From assembly GCF_009762775.1 (NCBI RefSeq), contig NZ_CP046401.1, positions 62,001-126,000 of the forward strand: a stretch of 64,000 nucleotides of DNA. The letters are read 5' to 3'. Below the pieces are notes generated by a model, which saw nothing but the letters and a program-made list of their open reading frames with translations, searched no databases and was not told where the DNA came from. The stretch is from Maribellus comscasis (GTDB lineage Bacteria; Bacteroidota; Bacteroidia; Bacteroidales; Prolixibacteraceae). Position numbers and translations under genes: made by a program. Below, piece after piece: positions 55,773 to 64,000 of the stretch. Numbering within the stretch: the stretch's first letter is position 1; every line of letters begins with the position of its first letter.

Positions 55773-58574
55773 ATGAAAAGCAACAAGTTCCGGGTCAACA
55801 GAATTCTTTCTTTGTTTATTTTTATGTGCAGCGTAATTGTGTTATCAGCGCAATCGTACGATACAAGCTACGAAAACAAAATAAAGGAATATACCACAGA
55901 TGAGCGCTTTCTCCCTCCAATGCTGGCAAAGATGCCTTTACAAAAAGGGATTCCGTCACCGCTTGATCATTTTGGTTCTATCATCGGTGCGCCGGGCGTC
56001 ATGCATCATTCCGAAGAAATCTACGGATATTTCAGAAAACTTTCGGAAATGTCATCCAAAGTAAAAATAGAACAGATAGGTATCAGTGAGGAAGGAAGAC
56101 CGATAAATCTGATTACAATTTCAAGTGAAAAAAACATAAAAAACCTGAAGCGTTATAAAGATATAATGGCCAGGCTTGCAGATCCAAGAAATACAGATAG
56201 CAAAACAGCTGAAAAACTTATAAAAGAAGGGAAAACCATTTATTTCTTAAATGGCGCCATGCATTCGGGAGAAATGGGTTCTCCTGAAGCGCTGATGGAA
56301 CTGAGCTATCGTCTTATAGCAGATAAATCGGAAGACTACAGCAATATTCTTGAAAATTGTATTGTTCTTATAAATCCTGTTTCAGAACCCGATGGCCGCG
56401 ACAAACAGGTGGACTGGTACTACCGTTATACCAAAGACAGAAAGGAATACGATGATGGTTTTAGAAGAGTTGCACCCTACTGGGGTAAATATGTTTACCA
56501 CGATAATAATCGGGACGGATTACAGATTTCGCAGGAAATAACAAAAGCTATTTTTAAAATCTATTTTGATTGGCATCCGAATGTAATGCTCGATTTACAC
56601 GAATCGGTTCCTTTACTTTACATTTCAACCGGAACCGGGCCATACAACGAGAATATTGATCCGATCACTGTAGGTGAATGGCAAACCATTGCCAATCATG
56701 AATTAACAACTTTTTCAGCCCAGGGATTACCGGGTGTTTTTGAATGGGCTTTTTACGACGGATGGTGGCCGGGCTACGGAATATGGGTGGCCAATAACCA
56801 TAATTCTGTCGGACGTTTTTTTGAAACTTTCGGAAATGCAGGCGCGAACACCTATTTACGCGATATTTCGAAAGCTAAATTTGCGGGCGATCTGGTCACT
56901 TCGCGCGAGTGGTATCGACCGGATCCATCAACAGGAAAATTGTATTGGTCGGCCCGAAACAATATCAACTACACCGAAACCGGTGTTCTGGCTTCGCTAC
57001 AATACGCTGCAAACAATAAAAACATGCTGCTCCGGAATTTCTATCAAAAAAGTGTAAACGGAACCAACTTCTCGAAAATCAATGAAACAAAGATGTTTGT
57101 GATTTCTGAGGAACAGCGCGATCCGGTTATGGCTGCCTATTTGGTCAATCAGCTCCGCAGACAGGGTATTGAAGTTCACAAAGTAAACAATTTGAAAAGA
57201 GAATATGTAATTCTGCTTGATCAGCCATACAGTCGTTTTGCCTATGATTTGCTTACCGAACAAAAATACCGTGCCGATGCAAAATTTCCGCCTTATGATG
57301 CAATTGCCTGGACTTTAGGTTATATGTACGGTGTGGATGTTCAAAAATATGATTCATTGAAATACTCAACTGATGAACTTTCGCTTGTGAACGAAAATAT
57401 CGTTTATTCAGGAAAAGTTACGGGTGATGGTTCTGATTTTATTATAAATTATAAAGCCCAGGCTCCGGTGCTTTCCGGTCTTTATGCCGCCGCAAATCAA
57501 TACAATAATTTTGAATCCGAAATTCTGGATTCTGTGACTATTGCCGGAACAGATACTTTACAGACCGGTTCTTTAATTTTGAAAGGACTCACCTCGAAAC
57601 AGGCAAATGACTGGGCTGAAAAGTATGGCATCGATCTTCTGGCAAAAAATATAACCGGCGAAAATTCGAGAAGTATTCAGCTTCCCAAGATTGCCGTTTT
57701 CCACAGCTGGACAAATACGCAGGCTGAAGGTTGGGTCCGCTTTACCATGGAACAAAAAGGGATTCCTTTCACTTCAATAGACAAAGATGACTTAAAAAAT
57801 GGGAAGTTGAAAAGTCGTTTCGATGTTATTATTATTCCACATCAGGGAGGTGATTTATCTTATTTTGTAAATGGGTTGGACGACCGGTTTGGTCCAATGC
57901 CCTACACAAAAACAGCAGAATTCCCTTCACACGGATACCCTGATTCGACGGAAGATATGACAGGCGGCCCCGGACTTGACGGGCTAAATAACCTAAAAAC
58001 ATTTGTAAGAGATGGTGGAGTTTTGGTACCGCTGGCAAATTCTGCAGCCATTATCGCCGACGCAGGAATAGGAAAGGAAGTGAGCAGCTTTTCACCCGGT
58101 GGCTTGTTTCATCCCGGATCGCTTGTAAGCGCAAAAGCCCGAAATGCAAAAAGCCCTATTTTATATGGTTACCCGGATACTTTCCACCTTTTTAAAGGGA
58201 ATGGGAAACTTTTAGCTACCGAAAAATATGATCGTAATTTAATGGTGCTACAATATGGAACAAAACCATTAAAAGATGAAGTGGAATATACAGGTAAAAT
58301 ATTGGGGCAAAAGAAGATGGAGGAAAAAGAATTGAATAAAACGGAAACTGAAAAAAGTGATACAACTGAGGTAAAAAAAGAGAAAGAGCCAAAATATGTT
58401 TTATCGGGAATGGTAAAAAATGAAGACGCTATTGTCGGCCAGGGCGCTATTTTTAATGTCCCACTCGGAAAAGGAAATGTTGTGTTTTTTACTTTTAATC
58501 CGCTAAACCGATATTTAAATCATCACGATTCATCACTACTTTGGAACGTGTTAATCAACTGGGATCATTTGTAA
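55773..58574 (+). CDS. M14-family zinc carboxypeptidase, exported
   Basis: The 933-residue protein has a signal peptide (FIFMCSVIVLSAQ) and a peptidase M14 domain with zinc ligands His164 and Glu167 in AMHSGEMGSPEALMELSYRL and the third His (about 276) in VMLDLHESVPLLY; INPVSEPDGRDKQVDWYYRY is also typical. The remaining 500 residues form a non-catalytic region with an alpha/beta segment (AVFHSWTNTQAEGWVRFTME, DVIIIPHQGGD), a Lys/Glu-rich insert (about 850-875) and a beta-rich end. It removes C-terminal amino acids from peptides outside the cytoplasm. Confidence 0.9.
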   Translation: MKSNKFRVNRILSLFIFMCSVIVLSAQSYDTSYENKIKEYTTDERFLPPMLAKMPLQKGIPSPLDHFGSIIGAPGVMHHSEEIYGYFRKLSEMSSKVKIEQIGISEEGRPINLITISSEKNIKNLKRYKDIMARLADPRNTDSKTAEKLIKEGKTIYFLNGAMHSGEMGSPEALMELSYRLIADKSEDYSNILENCIVLINPVSEPDGRDKQVDWYYRYTKDRKEYDDGFRRVAPYWGKYVYHDNNRDGLQISQEITKAIFKIYFDWHPNVMLDLHESVPLLYISTGTGPYNENIDPITVGEWQTIANHELTTFSAQGLPGVFEWAFYDGWWPGYGIWVANNHNSVGRFFETFGNAGANTYLRDISKAKFAGDLVTSREWYRPDPSTGKLYWSARNNINYTETGVLASLQYAANNKNMLLRNFYQKSVNGTNFSKINETKMFVISEEQRDPVMAAYLVNQLRRQGIEVHKVNNLKREYVILLDQPYSRFAYDLLTEQKYRADAKFPPYDAIAWTLGYMYGVDVQKYDSLKYSTDELSLVNENIVYSGKVTGDGSDFIINYKAQAPVLSGLYAAANQYNNFESEILDSVTIAGTDTLQTGSLILKGLTSKQANDWAEKYGIDLLAKNITGENSRSIQLPKIAVFHSWTNTQAEGWVRFTMEQKGIPFTSIDKDDLKNGKLKSRFDVIIIPHQGGDLSYFVNGLDDRFGPMPYTKTAEFPSHGYPDSTEDMTGGPGLDGLNNLKTFVRDGGVLVPLANSAAIIADAGIGKEVSSFSPGGLFHPGSLVSAKARNAKSPILYGYPDTFHLFKGNGKLLATEKYDRNLMVLQYGTKPLKDEVEYTGKILGQKKMEEKELNKTETEKSDTTEVKKEKEPKYVLSGMVKNEDAIVGQGAIFNVPLGKGNVVFFTFNPLNRYLNHHDSSLLWNVLINWDHL

Positions 58575-58696
58575 GATGAATTACCTCTGCCGGAATGACA
58601 CGCATAAGACGAAAGGGATTTGTATTCTTTCATTTAGTTTATTTTCCATTAAAAGCAACCTTCTCAAAACACAAAACGTCTGGTAAAAAAGACCAA

Positions 58697-59542
58697 ATGA
58701 AATCAAAAACTTCGTTTTCACTTTTTATTGCTATTCTGCTTTTGGGGTGCGGAAAAGAAATAGATTTCAACAGAAATCTTTCGGATTCCGAGGGGCTGAG
58801 TTTGTATTGGGATCATCAGATTTTTGGTGAACAGGGAAGAGGATTTATTTTTGAATTCTATGAAGCACAGCGTCTGGAAAACCAATACGAACTGGTTTTT
58901 GACACAAAAGTTGACAACCGAAGAAAAAACATTGATATTTACCTCCGTGATAAAATAGATGAAGGGAAATGCCCATATTTTCCAACTCCAGACCAAACAG
59001 ATAACCTGTGTATATCAAGCGGAGATTTCTTCATTCCCGAAGATCAATTAAAGGAGGATGAGTACACATTCTTGGTTAAAACGGCAGATTTTACTATTCA
59101 ATCGACTTTTTCAGTCAGTAAAGACCAGGTGAAACTAAGTATTCCGGGAAACGATTATTTCTCTTGTTCGATAGAAAATGTATATCCAACTCCCAAAAAT
59201 TTGTTATATGGTAATGTAATTTTTAACGGTGAAGAAAATACTCAATATGCTGAAGCATTTTTCGCAGAATTAAAATCAATTGGTTTGAATGACACTATTG
59301 TCTCAAACTCGCCGTTTAATTTACCAGTAGATGATTCGGGTAAACCAGAGGACCGGCACTGGGACACGGACAAACACAGCCTCGCATTTCTCTACTCTTT
59401 AAACTCGGGTTTTCAATCTGTTGTGGATATATCCAAACAATTCGTTGATAATTACGACTTAAACATTTACCTGTTTACAACTAACGGTGATCAGGCGAGC
59501 CTGAGTAAAGCGCATGGTATAACTGTGTTTTACGCTAAATAG
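58697..59542 (+). CDS. Lipoprotein of unknown function
   Basis: I start at the ATG at 58697 (281 residues, SFSLFIAILLLGC lipobox), because an earlier frame start at 58595 adds 34 residues without a signal. The mature part is beta-rich and acidic (SLYWDHQIFGEQGRGFIFEF, VDNRRKNIDIYLRD, YTFLVKTADFTIQSTFSV) with four Cys that might pair. I do not recognise a family. It stands alone between the M14 peptidase and the converging ABC transporter genes. Confidence 0.7.
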   Translation: MKSKTSFSLFIAILLLGCGKEIDFNRNLSDSEGLSLYWDHQIFGEQGRGFIFEFYEAQRLENQYELVFDTKVDNRRKNIDIYLRDKIDEGKCPYFPTPDQTDNLCISSGDFFIPEDQLKEDEYTFLVKTADFTIQSTFSVSKDQVKLSIPGNDYFSCSIENVYPTPKNLLYGNVIFNGEENTQYAEAFFAELKSIGLNDTIVSNSPFNLPVDDSGKPEDRHWDTDKHSLAFLYSLNSGFQSVVDISKQFVDNYDLNIYLFTTNGDQASLSKAHGITVFYAK

Positions 59543-59602
59543 AAATAATGTAAAACAACTTCCGGTATCATTCGATTTCAAAATTTCGGATTGACAAATT
59601 TT

Positions 59603-61369
59603 TCAGCTGGCCATTTTCCCTTTCATTAACATGTCAACAGCATCTTTCAACGAGCCGGCGCGGGTAACATTACCTGTGTTTACAAAGTAAATTACATCGG
59701 CATTGGCAATGGTGTTTAACCGGTGTGCTATAATTACTTTTGTGGTTTCGGTGGGTAATTTCCGAATAATTTCATCCAGCAGTTGTTCAGTAACCGTATC
59801 GATGTTTGCAGTTGCCTCATCAAGAATAAGCAGATCGGGTTTTCGCAAAACGGCACGCATAAAAGCGATTAGCTGTTTTTGCCCGAGACTAATCCCATCG
59901 CCTGCATCATTTACTTTTGTATCAAGTCCCCTTTCAAAACGTTGTAACAAAGTCTCCAGCCCGGTGTCGTGGAAAATCTTTTCCAGTTCTTTGTTCCTGA
60001 TGTTTTTGTATTCTTCATTTCCATACAAAATATTGTCGCGAATGGTTCCGCTAAAAAGATAAGGATCCTGTAAAATAAATCCGATTCGTTTCACCCTTTC
60101 GGCAGCAGAAAATGATCGGATATCTTTTCCATCAAGCAAAACCGTACCTTTTGTCGGGTCATACAAACGAGAAATTAGTGATGCGGTTGTTGTTTTTCCT
60201 CCACCGGTTGGCCCAACAAAAGCGTAGATTTTTCCTTTTCTCAGGTTGAAGTTAATATTATGCAAAACTTCGTTTCCATTTGGATAAGAAAATGAAACAT
60301 CCCGGAAAGAAACCAGGGTTGCTGTATCATCTACACTTTTTGAACCAACCCTTGGCAAATTATTTTCCAGGTCAAGAATTCTTCGAATACGATCCCACGC
60401 AGCAAGTGCTGTTTGAAAATTTGCCCACAACGATGCCAGTTGACGTAAAGGATTGTAAAAACTGTTTACATAAGCCACAAAACTGATTAATAAGCCTACA
60501 GTAAACTCCCCAACAGAAATGAAATAAATTCCTAACGTTAAAACGATCATTAAACCGAGGTTCGAAAACAAAGTGTAAACCGGCAAAAATATATTGTTTG
60601 CAATCCCCGCTCTCACGGCGGCAGAATAATTTTTTCGGTTTACAAAAGCAAAACGCTGCCGGAAGTAATCGCGCCGATTAAATGCCACAACAACTTTAAA
60701 GTTATTCAGACTCTCCTGAACTTCTGAACTCAGATTTCCGACACTTTTTAAACTTTCTGCATTTTTCTTTTTTACCCACGGCGATATCAGTTTGGTAAAA
60801 ATCCAAATAATAATAGCCGGTGAAAGCGCTGCAAGTCCGAGCTTCCAAAAAATTGAAACCAGAAAAATACCTGCCCCGACCATAATAAGAATTACCCGTA
60901 AAAACTGCATCAGCGACTGCGAAAAAAACTGGTTAATTTTGTCCGTATCGTTATTTATCCTCGATATTAAATCGCCGGTTTTATTCTGGTTAAAAAAGTC
61001 GTAAGGTAAATCCTGTAATTTTTCAAAAACTGAATTTCGGAGTGTGTACAACATTCGCTGCCCTACTCCACCCATCAAACGGGTTTGCAAATAACCGGCG
61101 ACCAACGCAACAATATAGGTTCCCAGTAAAATACTGCCAAAAATTACCAATCCATGGTATTTTCCGGTTTGGATATAGTTGTCGACCGCATAGCCGATTA
61201 AAATTGGCCCGGCCAGATTAAGTAAAGCAGCAATAACCATAGCCACAAAAGCAACAAGCAAAATCTTCTTTTCCTCAACCATGTGCGCGACAAGGCTCTT
61301 TACCGATGCAAACCCCAGCCGCTTTTTTTCCTTTTTCTCTTCATGCAGGGTATCAAGATTGTAACTCAT
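59603..61369 (-). CDS. ABC exporter subunit B (canonical Walker B)
   Basis: I start at the ATG at 61367-61369 (588 residues, MSYNLDTLHEEKKEKKRL), which overlaps the partner gene stop by 17 bp; a longer frame begins at 61453. Six membrane helices (ABC_membrane) are followed by an ATPase domain with Walker A VGPTGGGKTTTAS, Q-loop LQDPYLFSG, a degenerate signature ISLGQKQLI and canonical Walker B LLILDEATANID with H-loop IIAHRLNT. It pairs with the product of 61353-63107 as a heterodimeric exporter with one weak ATP site. Confidence 0.92.
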   Translation of the reverse strand: MSYNLDTLHEEKKEKKRLGFASVKSLVAHMVEEKKILLVAFVAMVIAALLNLAGPILIGYAVDNYIQTGKYHGLVIFGSILLGTYIVALVAGYLQTRLMGGVGQRMLYTLRNSVFEKLQDLPYDFFNQNKTGDLISRINNDTDKINQFFSQSLMQFLRVILIMVGAGIFLVSIFWKLGLAALSPAIIIWIFTKLISPWVKKKNAESLKSVGNLSSEVQESLNNFKVVVAFNRRDYFRQRFAFVNRKNYSAAVRAGIANNIFLPVYTLFSNLGLMIVLTLGIYFISVGEFTVGLLISFVAYVNSFYNPLRQLASLWANFQTALAAWDRIRRILDLENNLPRVGSKSVDDTATLVSFRDVSFSYPNGNEVLHNINFNLRKGKIYAFVGPTGGGKTTTASLISRLYDPTKGTVLLDGKDIRSFSAAERVKRIGFILQDPYLFSGTIRDNILYGNEEYKNIRNKELEKIFHDTGLETLLQRFERGLDTKVNDAGDGISLGQKQLIAFMRAVLRKPDLLILDEATANIDTVTEQLLDEIIRKLPTETTKVIIAHRLNTIANADVIYFVNTGNVTRAGSLKDAVDMLMKGKMAS

Positions 61370-63107
61370 AGTGGCTGGTACTTTTTTGTGATTCATAAAT
61401 CTGCACATATTCAGGAGAAGTGGCCCGCAAGTCCTTGTGCTTTCCTGCTGCAACCAACTCTCCCTCCATCAAAAGAAGTATCTGGTCAAAATCTTTTACA
61501 GGACTAATTTTTTGTGTCACCGATATCAAAGTTAAATCCGGATAATTTTCCTGTACATTTTTGAGAATCTTTTGTTCTGTTTGTTGGTCTACACGTGCTG
61601 TAAAATCATCAAGCAACAATATCTTTGGATTTAAAGCCAGTGCCCGGGCCAGCATAATCCGCTGCTTTTGTCCGCCGGAAAGACTGGTTCCCCTTTCCGA
61701 AACAATTGTATCCAATCCTTTTGAAAGTGTTCCGATAAAATCCTTTAATTCTGCAGTTTCAATTGCCTTTTCCAGAGATTCATCAGTAACGATATCACTA
61801 AAAGCAATATTTTCGCGCAAACTCATATTAAACATTACACTATCCTGAAAAACAAACCCAACCTGACGGTGAAATGTCTCTTTGTTAAATTCCGTGATAT
61901 CTATTCCGTCAAATTCAACTGTACCTTCCCGGGGCTGTATAAGACTTGTAAACAAATATAAAAGTTGTGATTTCCCCGCTGCCGTTGGGCCGATAATCGC
62001 TGTGCGCGATCCTGATTTTATTGAAAACGATACATTTTTTAAGGCCGGTTTGCCATCATAAAAAACCGATACATTTTTAATTTCTATATTTCCTTCCAAA
62101 GATTTATCAACAGTTCCCGTGTCTGCTGTTTCTTCGGCTTTTAGAACCGATTCAATTCTTTCATACGAAGCAGAAGCCTGGGCAATCATGTTACTGATAA
62201 AGCCAATTACGATAATCGGGAAAATAAGAATCGCAACATAACTTGTAAAAGCAGCAAAATCGCCAAGCGACATATTTCCTGAAATAACCAGGTGCCCTCC
62301 AAGCACAAGAATGGTTAATGTAGCCAGGTTTCCAAAAAAATTAATCAGTGGAATTAATGTAGCAAAAAGTGTAACTATTGAAATTCCAATATCACGGGAT
62401 TCGGCACTGGCTTTTAAAAATTTTCGGTATTCCAGTTGTTGCGAATTAATTACACGAATAATGGCCGCGCCCAGAATACTTTCATTAATTACTCTGTTCA
62501 GCCAGTCGATAACTTCACGGCTCCGCACAAACAATACACGCACTTTTTTTAAAATGATAAAAAAGGTAATTCCTACCAAAGGAATGACAAAAAGCACCGG
62601 AATTGCCAGTCGCCAGTTTATAATCAATAAAAAAACCGATGTGCCGATAATCATTACCGTTGAAGAAACAATGGACGAAACACCAACGGAAACAAACATT
62701 TTAACCGAATCCATGTCGGATGTAAGATTCGTAAGCAGTTTTGAGGGATTGGCATCCTGGATAAAAGCATAACTTTGCCTTGAAATCTTGTCGGACAAAT
62801 TTTTTCTTAAATCAAAACCCACTTTTTCAGATGCAAATGTTTGAACTACTGTTTGCAGCATTGTAAAAAAGAAGATTATCCCTGCCGCAATCGAAAATTC
62901 AGTTAAAATAGTCTTCAAAACATAATTCCCCTCAGAGTAAGAATCAATACCATGTGAGATAATTCTTGGGATAAGCAGATTCGCCGCATTACTTATTAAA
63001 GCAAAAACAATGAGCAGAAAAATCATTCCCTTGTAGGGTTTTAAAAGCTTTAGTAATCCGGCATTACTTTTTTTTGCTTTGTTTCCTTTTTTTCTGCTTT
63101 GTTTCAT
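61353..63107 (-). CDS. ABC exporter subunit A (degenerate Walker B)
   Basis: I prefer the ATG at 63105-63107 (584 residues, MKQSRKKGNKAKK, a basic cytoplasmic start); a frame from 63149 adds 14 residues. Six membrane helices are followed by an ATPase domain with Walker A IGPTAAGKSQLLYL, Q-loop FQDSVMFN and signature TSLSGGQKQRIMLARALAL, but Walker B reads LLLDDFTARVD, with Asp in place of the catalytic Glu, and the H-loop His is replaced (ISVTQKISP). This is the non-consensus half of heterodimeric exporters such as TM287/288 or BmrCD. The substrate is unknown. Confidence 0.92.
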   Translation of the reverse strand: MKQSRKKGNKAKKSNAGLLKLLKPYKGMIFLLIVFALISNAANLLIPRIISHGIDSYSEGNYVLKTILTEFSIAAGIIFFFTMLQTVVQTFASEKVGFDLRKNLSDKISRQSYAFIQDANPSKLLTNLTSDMDSVKMFVSVGVSSIVSSTVMIIGTSVFLLIINWRLAIPVLFVIPLVGITFFIILKKVRVLFVRSREVIDWLNRVINESILGAAIIRVINSQQLEYRKFLKASAESRDIGISIVTLFATLIPLINFFGNLATLTILVLGGHLVISGNMSLGDFAAFTSYVAILIFPIIVIGFISNMIAQASASYERIESVLKAEETADTGTVDKSLEGNIEIKNVSVFYDGKPALKNVSFSIKSGSRTAIIGPTAAGKSQLLYLFTSLIQPREGTVEFDGIDITEFNKETFHRQVGFVFQDSVMFNMSLRENIAFSDIVTDESLEKAIETAELKDFIGTLSKGLDTIVSERGTSLSGGQKQRIMLARALALNPKILLLDDFTARVDQQTEQKILKNVQENYPDLTLISVTQKISPVKDFDQILLLMEGELVAAGKHKDLRATSPEYVQIYESQKSTSHYELQS

Positions 63108-63301
63108 GAATTGTTTAAAAGTTCGCCATACAAAGTAAGTTAAAAACATGGATTGAAAATCAATATTTCCTAAAGTTTAAAGAAGCTGACATATAATTCT
63201 TGTTAATTTAAACTGAAGGAATTTGTATTTGAAATCCGGAAGTAAAACTATTCGAAACCCGAAAAGTTCAAAAGATTTTGTTATTATCAGGGAATCGACA
63301 T

Positions 63302-64000
63302 TTATTCCATTCTGACAATTTTGGGATGAAAAGTCCCCAACACATTTACTAAATCCTTTTGGTTTTTCATAACTTCCCTGATGTTTTTATATGCAAATGG
63401 TGATTCGTCGGTACCACCCCCCAGTAATTCAACGCCTTTCTCCTGAAGGTATTTTTGCATTTGGCTCTCTGTAAAAGTTCTTTTTGCCTGGTTACGTGAC
63501 ATCAAACGCCCTGCACCGTGAGCAGCAGATTGTAATGCATCTTCATTTCCTTTGCCGGAGACAATAAAAGCAGGAGACGCCATTGTTCCAGGTATTATCC
63601 CAATATCACCAATTCCTGCTGGTGTTGCTCCTTTTCGATGAATAACAATCTCTTCGCCGGTCTCCAGTTTTTCTTTCCAGGCAAAATTGTGATGGTTTTC
63701 TATTAGGACTAGCGGTTTTTCACCCAAAGCTTTTGCCAGCCGTTTATGAATTATCCGATGGTTGGAATGTGAATAATCGCCTGCCAGTTGCATTGCTGCC
63801 CAATATTCCTGCCCTTCTTCAGAATCCAAATCCAACCACGCCAAACGCGCTGCTTCACCAGTGAGTTCCAGTTTATCTTTTGCAATGCGGGTGTAATGCT
63901 TACACACTTCCGAGCCAAAATTCCGGGAACCTGAATGACTTAAAACGGCAAAGTAACTGCCGGGTTGCAGTTTTATTTCTTGAGAAAAGTCCGAGATTTC
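63302..64000 (-). CDS. rtcB: RtcB-family RNA ligase (3' part; 5' end beyond the window)
   Basis: The frame is open to the window edge, giving 232 codons and the stop at 63302. It contains SHSGSRNFGSEVCKHY, HNFAWKE, HRKGATPAGIGDIGIIPGTMASPAFIVSGKG, the conserved HGAGR(L)MSR block and DESPFAYKNIREVM, which together are diagnostic of RtcB. RtcB joins RNA 2',3'-cyclic phosphate or 3'-phosphate ends to 5'-OH ends using GTP and Mn2+. The N-terminal half is missing, so start and length cannot be given. Confidence 0.94.
   Translation of the reverse strand, partial: EISDFSQEIKLQPGSYFAVLSHSGSRNFGSEVCKHYTRIAKDKLELTGEAARLAWLDLDSEEGQEYWAAMQLAGDYSHSNHRIIHKRLAKALGEKPLVLIENHHNFAWKEKLETGEEIVIHRKGATPAGIGDIGIIPGTMASPAFIVSGKGNEDALQSAAHGAGRLMSRNQAKRTFTESQMQKYLQEKGVELLGGGTDESPFAYKNIREVMKNQKDLVNVLGTFHPKIVRME

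Overview
The window looks like a chromosomal segment of a Bacteroidota bacterium, probably a marine or sediment member near the Marinilabiliales/Prolixibacteraceae (the family is inference). The signs are type IX secretion C-terminal sorting domains (YPNP...), promoters of the TAnnTTTG type, lipoproteins with a Cys after short Bacteroidota-style lipoboxes, weak Shine-Dalgarno signals, the rpmB-rpmG pair, and the DUF5777, DUF3500, DUF1080 and S9/M14 peptidase families common in this phylum.

Layout. 1-435: rpmG (cut by the window edge) and rpmB. 902-11991: a surface/secretion locus with a T9SS leucine-rich-repeat protein and a small lipoprotein, a TPR histidine kinase with LuxR-type response regulator, then an outer-membrane barrel and a large Cys-repeat secreted protein. 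Two identical-architecture operators (TACCTA-N4-TAGGTA placed 23 nt before a TAnnTTTG element) flank the two-component genes and precede both output operons. 12178-15371: peroxiredoxin, a secreted metallo-beta-lactamase-fold hydrolase, a DUF1080 protein and an FNR-type reductase. 15823-26235 (all minus): a two-subunit molybdenum hydroxylase, a CPA2 antiporter, a Gfo/Idh/MocA oxidoreductase and the sucAB 2-oxoglutarate dehydrogenase genes. 26490-30324: a Crp/Fnr regulator followed by a copper/Rieske extracytoplasmic redox operon. 30449-34055: cupin, phosphoesterase lipoprotein and iorBA.

34344-47727 is a 13.4-kb genomic island inserted inside a yjbQ gene. Its edges can be read to the base: the 5' piece of the host gene lies at 47728-47982 and the 3' piece at 34188-34343, and joined they give an uninterrupted 136-codon yjbQ. 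The island carries its own full-length 136-codon yjbQ next to one edge, in which the sequence at the crossover point is altered. Its cargo is a PLD-nuclease/SNF2 helicase fused protein, an Eco57I-like DNA methyltransferase, a membrane-anchored protein of unknown role, a protein with two RusA-like motifs, and remnants of other genes. At the far edge a serine recombinase gene has been cut by an IS21-family element (istA/istB), so the island has probably lost the means to excise itself. I read this as an ATP-dependent restriction-like defence island that repairs the gene it breaks.

48145-64000: ordinary chromosome again, with a broken TolB-like lipoprotein gene, YccF, an S9 peptidase, a MATE exporter with its MarR regulator and palindromic operator, DUF3500, SnoaL-like and M14 peptidase proteins, an unknown lipoprotein, a heterodimeric ABC exporter with one degenerate ATP site, and the 3' part of rtcB running off the window. 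No tRNA, rRNA or CRISPR array was seen.
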